From assembly GCA_036502925.1 (NCBI GenBank), contig DASXXS010000103.1, forward strand, positions 1 through 5,314: DNA of 5,314 bases. Reading direction: 5' to 3'. This DNA comes from VAZQ01 sp036502925. Lineage in GTDB: Bacteria; Pseudomonadota; Alphaproteobacteria; Rhizobiales; Xanthobacteraceae. The notes below the pieces were generated by a model that searched no databases, was not told the origin of the DNA, and saw nothing but the letters and a program-made list of their open reading frames with translations. Shown here piece by piece: positions 1 to 4,491 of the stretch (within the stretch, counting starts at the first letter, position 1; every line of letters starts with the position of its first letter). The position numbers and the translations under genes were made by a program.

Positions 1-822
1 GCCATGCCGCCAGTCGACCCGCACCAGATCCTTGGCGATGTCGTACCACAGCAACGAATAGCCCTGGCCGGTGACGGCGTAGACGTGGAAGTCGGGGCCG
101 TGACGATGTCCCTTCTTGTAGGTGCCGACCGGCATCTGCGAGATGTGGGCATGCATGGTGCCGTCGGCCAGCACGAACATCATGTTGGAGCCGCCGGCGC
201 CGCGCGCCTCCCAGGTCTTGAGCTCGAAGGCCGCAAGATCGGGGACGAAGTTCGTCTCCCACATGTTGCGCCCCGGCCGCACCGGGATGAACTCGCCTTC
301 GCCGCTGAAGGATTTCTGCGCGCCCTGGCGCTCGGGAAACTCGTAGGCGTTGTCGAAGATGAAGGCCTCGTTGTGAAAGAGATTCAGCATCATGGCGAGA
401 TTGTTGGTGGAGGCGAGGCGGGCGCGCTCCTTGCCGCTGGTGTTGAAGTGCTGGTAGCGGGCATTGAGCGGCAGCGCGAACAGGCTCTTGGGCCCCCATT
501 CGAAGCCGTGGGTGCGGCCGTCGCTCAATTCGACGGTGGTGCTGCCGAAGCCCGACAGCACGTAGACGACTTCCTCGTAAAGATGCCGCTGCGGCGCGGT
601 CTCGGCGCCGGGCGCGAGATCGAGCACGAAGATCGACACGAAGTCGCCGCGGCCCTTGAGGTTGACGATCGCGCCCTCGACCCCGAAGCGCGGCCAGGGC
701 GCGGTCGGCACCTTGATCAGGTCGACGCCGAAATCCTCCACGACCGGGACGCCTTCCTGCGCCGCCCAGCTGCCGTAAGGATCGAGCAGGAGCTTGGGAT
801 GTTCCGTCATGGGCTTGTTCAT
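1..822 (-). CDS. Two-domain (bicupin) metal-binding cupin protein, C-terminus outside window
   Basis: The minus-strand frame is open from an ATG at 822 to the window edge, giving 274 residues without a stop. The start is chosen because GAGGTG lies 5 nt upstream (828-833); an in-frame ATG at 808-810 has no such site. The first cupin barrel spans about residues 60-130. Its motif 1 runs from G72 through H80 to E83/E84 and G91, and motif 2 has P118, H125 and N127. A second barrel starts near residue 215 with a clear HRH motif (H239, H241) followed by H246, where many cupins have Glu. These residues would bind a metal such as Fe or Mn. The two-barrel layout recalls gentisate-1,2-dioxygenase-like bicupins, and similar proteins are often named only 'cupin domain-containing'. 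No signal peptide or membrane segment is visible, so it is probably cytoplasmic. The fold is well supported; the reaction is unknown. It is divergent from the small membrane protein gene at 1051. Confidence 0.85.
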   Translation of the reverse strand, partial: MNKPMTEHPKLLLDPYGSWAAQEGVPVVEDFGVDLIKVPTAPWPRFGVEGAIVNLKGRGDFVSIFVLDLAPGAETAPQRHLYEEVVYVLSGFGSTTVELSDGRTHGFEWGPKSLFALPLNARYQHFNTSGKERARLASTNNLAMMLNLFHNEAFIFDNAYEFPERQGAQKSFSGEGEFIPVRPGRNMWETNFVPDLAAFELKTWEARGAGGSNMMFVLADGTMHAHISQMPVGTYKKGHRHGPDFHVYAVTGQGYSLLWYDIAKDLVRVDWRHG

Positions 823-864
823 CTTGGCACCTCGGCCGGAATGTGCGTGGGCGATTCAGTAACC

Positions 865-900
865 CCCGCTCGCCCGGATGTCCATCTGGGGCGTAGCGGG
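865..900. other. Long imperfect stem-loop upstream of the cupin gene
   Basis: The outer arms CCCGCT (865-870) and AGCGGG (895-900) pair perfectly. They are followed by CGCCC (871-875) with GGGCG (889-893), with a single bulge at 894, and then by a short inner GAT/ATC pairing. No T-run follows on either strand, so it is not a classical terminator. It lies 43-78 nt before the cupin start codon and would be in the cupin mRNA leader if transcription begins upstream of 900. Its function is unknown. Confidence 0.4.
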
Positions 901-910
901 CGCCGAACGG

Positions 911-937
911 CAGTCGATCGATACGAGCGATCGACTG
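911..937. promoter_or_regulatory. Perfect 10-bp inverted repeat, candidate operator in the divergent intergenic region
   Basis: CAGTCGATCG (911-920) and its exact reverse complement CGATCGACTG (928-937) are separated by 7 nt. The right arm overlaps a minus-strand TTGACA (941 to 936), a good -35 hexamer for the divergent cupin gene, although no convincing -10 box follows at 16-18 nt. A dyad on a -35 box between divergent genes is typical of a repressor or activator site. Each arm contains the self-complementary CGATCG, which slightly inflates the apparent symmetry. The repeat is seen directly; the operator role is inferred. Confidence 0.4.
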
Positions 938-1050
938 TCAAGGCTGCTACCCGAATCGAGCCTGCAATCGGCGCGGGGGAGGGAACCAGAACCCGAGATG
1001 GCGAGTTAACTTATTCGCCGGGGACCCGCACGTCGGCGGAGGCGCCTGCC

Positions 1051-1419
1051 ATGAATCAGTCAATCCATCAATTGCTACGGCTCATTCTCCAAGGTTTCGC
1101 TTGGTTCTTGCAGACGATCGAGGTCCTGTGGGACTGGTCATGGTCGCAGATCGTTTCCGCCTTCAACCTGTCGTGGGCAAACCTGCCGGCTTGGAAGATG
1201 GCGGTCGGCCTGATCGCGATGGCCATTCTGGTCGCGCTGCTCGCTGTGATGTTTCGACGCGCTCTGGCGGCGTTCGGAAGAATCGCCGCCGCATTTTGGA
1301 CGATGGCGGTTACCGCGTTTGGGGTCCTCGTATTCGTCGTGGTGGCCGGGCTGTTCTCGCGCGGCGTTCAATGGGTGGTCGCGAGCGTCCCGGATCACTT
1401 CTGGGAGAAGTTCCTGTAA
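1051..1419 (+). CDS. Small inner-membrane protein with two transmembrane helices, uncharacterised
   Basis: This encodes 122 residues from an ATG with GGAGG 8 nt upstream (1038-1042). The same frame stays open far to the left, but that stretch lies opposite the cupin gene and is not coding. Residues 5-27 can form an amphipathic, Trp/Phe-rich helix, and several Trp follow (W27, W29, W31, W43, W48). Two hydrophobic segments lie at about 50-68 and 84-102, joined by a short basic linker (R69, R70, R77). The positive-inside rule suggests the linker is cytoplasmic and both ends face the periplasm. There is no catalytic motif or cleavable signal peptide. I do not recognise a named family. The stop codon is 54 bp from the start of the DUF1236-like gene on the same strand, so the two may be cotranscribed. 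No clear promoter hexamers were found upstream. Confidence 0.75.
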   Translation: MNQSIHQLLRLILQGFAWFLQTIEVLWDWSWSQIVSAFNLSWANLPAWKMAVGLIAMAILVALLAVMFRRALAAFGRIAAAFWTMAVTAFGVLVFVVVAGLFSRGVQWVVASVPDHFWEKFL

Positions 1420-1463
1420 CCGCCATTTCAGGTAACCGCCCAGCCGGTCGGCCCTGCGATGAT

Positions 1464-1468
1464 GGAGG
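1464..1468 (+). promoter_or_regulatory. Ribosome binding site fixing the start of the DUF1236-like gene
   Basis: GGAGG lies 5 nt before the ATG at 1474. Two other in-frame ATGs compete: 1459, upstream of this site, and 1492, which is preceded by A-rich sequence with no Shine-Dalgarno match. The spacing favours 1474. Confidence 0.6.
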
Positions 1469-1471
1469 CCG

Positions 1472-1505
1472 CGATGAAAACGAATTCCACGATGAAAACG
1501 AATTC
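1472..1505 (+). repeat. 18-bp-period tandem duplication spanning the start codon
   Basis: The 16-nt word CGATGAAAACGAATTC occurs at 1472-1487 and again at 1490-1505. The period is 18 bp, so the frame is kept and the N-terminus reads MKTNST then MKTNSI. Each copy carries an ATG, giving the gene two possible starts 18 nt apart. Only the first has a Shine-Dalgarno sequence. Confidence 0.85.
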
Positions 1506-1887
1506 AATTGTCTCAGTCGCCGTCGCGTCAGCGATGACGCTGGCGCTTTCAGTAGCCTTGCCGGGCACGAACGTGCCGGCTCGCGGCCAAACCCCCGCAG
1601 CGCCCGCCCAGGCGCCCACCGTACCCGTTCAGCCGAAGATCAACCTCACCCTTGAGCAGCGCCACGTGATCAAGGAAATCATCAAGGACCTCAACATTTC
1701 GCCACCCGCGCAGAAGGTCGAGACCACCGTCGGGGCCACGGTGCCGGCCACGATCAATCTCAATCCCATGCCTCAGGTGGTCGCCGAGAAGGTTCCTCAA
1801 GTCAAATCGCACTTGTTCTTTGTCGAGGACGGCAAGATCGTCATCGTCGATCCCAAGGAGAACAAGATCGTCGATGAGATCGATTAG
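1474..1887 (+). CDS. Exported DUF1236-like small periplasmic protein
   Basis: From the ATG at 1474 the product has 137 residues. The N-terminus has Lys residues (K2, K8) and a hydrophobic core at about 12-30, followed by a small-residue region (VPARGQ, 34-39) suited to signal peptidase I. This predicts export to the periplasm. A Pro/Ala/Gln-rich linker (about 39-54) follows. The mature domain (about 57-135) begins with LTLEQR-x-VIKEII, continues with a TVGATVPATI segment and an NPMP loop, and ends in FFVEDGKIVIVDPKENKIV. The pattern of a helix, a 'VG..VP..' strand and a closing 'IVIVDP...IV' hairpin matches what I recall of DUF1236, a family of Hyphomicrobiales with no known function. No catalytic residues are evident. 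A start at 1459 would add five residues but lacks a ribosome binding site. It probably shares a transcript with the membrane protein upstream. Confidence 0.8.
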   Translation: MKTNSTMKTNSIVSVAVASAMTLALSVALPGTNVPARGQTPAAPAQAPTVPVQPKINLTLEQRHVIKEIIKDLNISPPAQKVETTVGATVPATINLNPMPQVVAEKVPQVKSHLFFVEDGKIVIVDPKENKIVDEID

Positions 1888-1979
1888 GGCGTGCTCATGA
1901 AGTTCCTAAATCGGCATCGGCCGGTCGCCCCGCTCTCCGTTTGCCGCGCGTAGAGCCGTTTCCGATAAAATCCAATGTC

Positions 1980-2003
1980 ATCGCCGGGCCTTGTCCCGGC
2001 GAT
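1980..2003. repeat. Palindromic intergenic element, 9-bp perfect arms
   Basis: ATCGCCGGG (1980-1988) and CCCGGCGAT (1995-2003) flank the 6-nt loop CCTTGT, and TTCTT follows. The core resembles the repeat units at 4287-4374 (GGG-CTTG-CCC type) and is probably a diverged member of the same dispersed family. It could terminate transcription of the DUF1236-like gene, although the T-run is short and interrupted. Confidence 0.65.
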
Positions 2004-2006
2004 TTC

Positions 2007-2035
2007 TTGCCTGCCGTTCCGGCAAATGATGATAT
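2007..2035 (+). promoter_or_regulatory. Weak candidate promoter of the lyase/CoA-transferase operon
   Basis: TTGCCT (2007-2012) and TGATAT (2030-2035) are 17 bp apart and would start transcription near 2042, about 20 nt before the lyase ATG. The hexamers match the sigma-70 consensus only partly. An alternative pair lies at 1941-1946 (TTGCCG) and 1964-1971 (GATAAAAT), but it would place the palindrome at 1980-2003 in the leader. The call is inferred from position and weak matches only. Confidence 0.25.
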
Positions 2036-2061
2036 GTTCCATGCGAAAGAATGGAGCCCGC

Positions 2062-2991
2062 ATGGACATATTGGTGAGCGAGGTCGGCCCGCGCGACGGT
2101 CTGCAGAGCATCAAGCGCATCATGCCGACGGCCGGCAAGCAGCGCTGGATCGCGGCGCTGGCGCAGGCCGGGTTGCGCGAGATCGAGGTCGGCTCGTTCG
2201 TGTCGCCGCGCGCGCTGCCTCAGATGGCGGACTGCGCGGAGGTGGTCGCGCATGCGCTGAAGATTCCGGGCCTGCGCGTGGTCGTGCTGGTGCCGAATTT
2301 CAAATATGCACAGCGCGCCTTCGAGGCCGGCGCCCATCTCATCACGATTCCGGTTTCGGTCAGCGAACCGCATTCGCTCAGCAACATTCGCAAGACCCAC
2401 GCCGATATTATCGCGGACGTGCGCGCCATCGTGGCGCTGCGGAACCAAGCCTACCCGTCCGTCCAGGTGGATGCCGGGCTCGCGACGGCGTTCGGCTGCA
2501 CCATTCAGGGAACGGTGCCCGAGGACGATACGCTACGCATGGCCGTCACCATGGCGGAATGCGGCGTCGACACCGTCAACCTGGCCGACACCGTCGGCTA
2601 TGCCAATCCGGCGCAGATCAAGCGCCTGTTCACGCGTCTGCGCCAGGCGATCGGCGCCAAGAGCGGCGGCGCGCATCTGCATAATACGCGCGGGCAGGGG
2701 CTCGCCAATGTGGTGGCGGCGCTCGATGCCGGCGTGACGACCTTCGATTCCTCGCAGGGCGGCATCGGCGGCTGCCCCTACGCGCCCGGCGCCACCGGCA
2801 ATATCGTGACCGAAGATCTGGTCTTCCTGCTCGAATCCATGGGGCTCTCCACCGGCATCGACCTTGATCGCCTGCTGGCGGCGCGCGCGGTCCTGGCCGA
2901 GGCGCTGCCGGGCGAGACGCTCTACGGCTACCTGCCGCAGGCCGGCCTGCCCAAGGGATTTGCGCCGGCATCGGGCCGGAGGGCGGCATGA
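2062..2991 (+). CDS. HMG-CoA lyase family enzyme (3-hydroxyacyl-CoA lyase; substrate uncertain)
   Basis: This 309-residue cytosolic TIM-barrel enzyme should cleave a 3-hydroxy-3-methyl-acyl-CoA by a metal-dependent retro-Claisen step. HMG-CoA would give acetyl-CoA and acetoacetate; R-citramalyl-CoA would give acetyl-CoA and pyruvate. Family landmarks are all present: GPRDGLQ with R11 and D12, E42 in the IEVGSFVSPR segment, ADTVG at 175-179, metal ligands H205 and H207, and the GGCPYAPGATGN signature with catalytic C238 and N247. Length is normal for bacterial members. The ATG at 2062 has GGAG 5 nt upstream (2053-2056) and begins directly before the conserved EVGPRDGLQ. A longer reading from 1975 would translate the palindromic repeat and is rejected. 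The segment after the ligands reads HLHNTRG where human HMG-CoA lyase has HCHDTYG, which suggests a paralogous subfamily. The stop overlaps the next gene's ATG, so the two are coupled. Family certain; substrate not. Confidence 0.93.
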   Translation: MDILVSEVGPRDGLQSIKRIMPTAGKQRWIAALAQAGLREIEVGSFVSPRALPQMADCAEVVAHALKIPGLRVVVLVPNFKYAQRAFEAGAHLITIPVSVSEPHSLSNIRKTHADIIADVRAIVALRNQAYPSVQVDAGLATAFGCTIQGTVPEDDTLRMAVTMAECGVDTVNLADTVGYANPAQIKRLFTRLRQAIGAKSGGAHLHNTRGQGLANVVAALDAGVTTFDSSQGGIGGCPYAPGATGNIVTEDLVFLLESMGLSTGIDLDRLLAARAVLAEALPGETLYGYLPQAGLPKGFAPASGRRAA

Positions 2992-4232
2992 CGCTTCCGC
3001 TGGCCGGCATCCGCGTCGTCGAGTTCTCCCATATGGTCATGGGGCCGAGTTGCGGGCTGGTGCTCGGCGACCTCGGCGCCGATGTGATCAAGGTCGAGCC
3101 GGTCGGGGAGGGCGACAATACGCGGCGGCTGCCCGGTTCGGGAGCCGGCTTCTTCCAGGCTTTCAATCGCAACAAGCGCAGCCTGGCGCTCGACGTCAAA
3201 TCGCCCAAGGGCCTCCTTTTCGCCCGGCGGCTGATCGCGCACGCGGACGTGCTCACGGAAAACTTCCGGCCCGGCGCGCTCGATAAGCTTGGCCTCGGCT
3301 ACGAGGCGTTGCAGCCGGAGAATCCCGCTCTCATCTACTGCTCGCTCAAAGGTTTTCTGTCCGGCCCTTACGAAAATCGCGCCGCGCTCGACGAGGTGGT
3401 GCAGATGATGGGCGGGCTCGCCTATATGACCGGACCGCCTGGACGCCCGCTGCGCGCCGGCGCTCCGGTCAACGACATCATGGGCGGGATGTTCGCCGTG
3501 ATCGGCATCCTGGCGGCGCTGCAGGAGCGGCAGCGAACCGGCCGCGGCCAGCTGGTGCGCAGCGCGCTGTTCGAGAACAATGCCTTTCTGGTCTCGCCGC
3601 ACATGGCGCAATTCGCCGTCACCGGCAAGCCGGCGACACCGATGCCGGCGCGCACCTCCGCCTGGGGCATCTACGACGTGTTCGATACCGCTGATGGCCA
3701 GCAGATTTTCATCGCGGTGGTCACGGACACCCAGTGGCGTGCCTTCTGCGAGGCTTTCGGCCAGCGCGCGCTGCTGGCGGATGCGACGCTCGCGACCAAT
3801 CCGCTGCGGGTCGCGGCCCGCGAGCGCCTGCTGGCGAGCCTGCGCGAGCTGTTCAAGACCCTCACCCGGGCGGAGATCAGCCGCGTCTGCGAGGCGGCCA
3901 ATATCGGGTTTGCGCCGATCCGGCGCCCCGATGAATTGCTCGACGACCCGCATTTGGCGTGCCCCGGCGCCATGGTCTCGGTTGCGCTGCCCCAGGGCGG
4001 CAGCACGCCGATTCCGGCCTTGCCGATCGAGATGGATGGGCAGCGCTTGAAAAAGCGCCTCGATATTCCGCGCGTCGGCGAGCACAGCACCGATATCGCC
4101 AACGAGCTTGGTTGCGAGCCCAAGCTGATCGAGGAGCTGGTCGCGGAGGGAGTTCTCGGCGTGCATGCCGCCGATGCGGAGCAGCCTGCGGCCGACGCGA
4201 ACGACAGGATCAGCGAGATCGCGTCCGCCTGA
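2988..4232 (+). CDS. Class III (CaiB/BaiF family) CoA-transferase
   Basis: This 414-residue protein belongs to the family of formyl-CoA, carnitine and citramalate CoA-transferases. These move CoA from a donor thioester such as succinyl-CoA to a carboxylic acid via an aspartyl-CoA thioester. Visible landmarks are an N-terminal Rossmann-like segment (GIRVVEFSHMVMGP, 7-20), LGDLGADVIKVEP (26-38), the NRNKRSLALDV segment (60-70), NFRPG (92-96), probable catalytic D163 in VNDIMGG, and RTGRGQ (183-188). The C-terminal part carries the usual DDPHL motif (319-323). After about residue 385 there is an Ala/Asp/Glu-rich tail that looks poorly conserved. The ATG at 2988 overlaps the lyase stop by 4 nt (ATGA), with GGAGGG at 2978-2983 inside the lyase gene, so translation is probably coupled. 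The neighbour implies that the transferase activates the acid whose CoA ester the lyase cleaves. Substrate specificity cannot be read from the sequence. Confidence 0.93.
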   Translation: MTLPLAGIRVVEFSHMVMGPSCGLVLGDLGADVIKVEPVGEGDNTRRLPGSGAGFFQAFNRNKRSLALDVKSPKGLLFARRLIAHADVLTENFRPGALDKLGLGYEALQPENPALIYCSLKGFLSGPYENRAALDEVVQMMGGLAYMTGPPGRPLRAGAPVNDIMGGMFAVIGILAALQERQRTGRGQLVRSALFENNAFLVSPHMAQFAVTGKPATPMPARTSAWGIYDVFDTADGQQIFIAVVTDTQWRAFCEAFGQRALLADATLATNPLRVAARERLLASLRELFKTLTRAEISRVCEAANIGFAPIRRPDELLDDPHLACPGAMVSVALPQGGSTPIPALPIEMDGQRLKKRLDIPRVGEHSTDIANELGCEPKLIEELVAEGVLGVHAADAEQPAADANDRISEIASA

Positions 4233-4236
4233 ACCT

Positions 4237-4322
4237 TCCTATCTTGTCCCAGCCTTGAGCCGGGACCGTTCCAAACGCATGAATCTGGAACGGTCCCGGG
4301 TCAAGCCCGGGACAGGAAGGGA
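4237..4322. repeat. Large imperfect inverted repeat just after the CoA-transferase stop
   Basis: The inner arms CGGGACCGTTCC (4261-4272) and GGAACGGTCCCG (4287-4298) are exact reverse complements around a 14-nt loop (4273-4286). The complementarity continues outward less perfectly. TTGTCCCAGCCTTGAGC on the left faces the CCCGGG-TCAAG-CCCGGGACAGG side of the right arm, with an extra few bases on the left. In RNA it could fold into a long stem that ends or protects the operon transcript. No T-run follows. Confidence 0.7.
4287..4318 (+). repeat. Palindromic repeat unit, copy 1 (32 nt)
   Basis: This unit is identical over 32 nt to the copy at 4343-4374. Its centre is a perfect hairpin with 8-bp arms GTCCCGGG (4293-4300) and CCCGGGAC (4306-4313) around the loop TCAAG. 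Dispersed palindromes with this core are common between genes in Bradyrhizobium-like genomes (general knowledge, not searched here). Confidence 0.85.
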
Positions 4323-4342
4323 CCGTTCCAATCTCCGCGAGC

Positions 4343-4374
4343 GGAACGGTCCCGGGTCAAGCCCGGGACAGGAA
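4343..4374 (+). repeat. Palindromic repeat unit, copy 2 (32 nt)
   Basis: This is the exact second copy, offset 56 bp from the first. Its left part GGAACGGTCCC (4343-4353) also pairs perfectly with GGGACCGTTCC (4319-4329) across a 13-nt spacer, so each unit is preceded by its own inverted partner. The central hairpin arms are 4349-4356 and 4362-4369. Confidence 0.85.
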
Positions 4375-4491
4375 AGGGCCGTGTCGCGCGCCGAAAAGCG
4401 GCTCCGCCTCCTTGCGGTCGCGGGCCCGGATGCAGATTTTAGGGCCAGTCCCCGGGGCGGCCCGCCCGCAGGGTTTCACGCCCGCCTTCCG
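4375..4491. other. Leader region before ycjX, no gene supported
   Basis: This GC-rich stretch lies between the repeat cluster and the chosen ycjX start. It is open in the ycjX frame from a GTG at 4381, preceded by AGGAAAGGG, which could add 37 residues. Those residues are Arg/Pro/Gly-rich and unlike the N-termini I recall for the family. No clear promoter hexamers or strong ribosome binding site were found. Together with the repeats, 4233-4491 makes 259 bp without a supported gene. Confidence 0.4.

Noticed and set aside
878..1009. A 43-codon plus-strand ORF in the divergent spacer
   Set aside because: It has no Shine-Dalgarno sequence, and its composition is dictated by the two inverted repeats it crosses.
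4..1050. Long plus-strand open frame continuous with the membrane protein gene
   Set aside because: It lies opposite the cupin gene, whose minus-strand translation shows clear cupin motifs. The plus-strand peptide resembles nothing, and a good ribosome binding site and start lie at 1038-1051.
1975..2061. N-terminal extension of the lyase by 29 residues
   Set aside because: The extension translates the palindromic repeat. The ATG at 2062 has a proper ribosome binding site and matches the family's normal N-terminus.
2928..4166. A 412-codon minus-strand ORF opposite the CoA-transferase
   Set aside because: It is a high-GC antisense shadow: Arg/Ala/Gln-rich with no recognisable domain, while the plus strand is an unmistakable CaiB/BaiF protein.
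4287..4374. Repeats considered as a small CRISPR array
   Set aside because: There are only two identical copies, the interval is itself inversely complementary to the repeats, and no cas genes are near. Nested palindromes fit a dispersed intergenic element better.
4381..4491. GTG start at 4381 extending YcjX by 37 residues
   Set aside because: The extra residues look non-coding and homologs begin near residue 1 of the chosen start. It is kept only as an alternative because AGGAAAGGG precedes the GTG.
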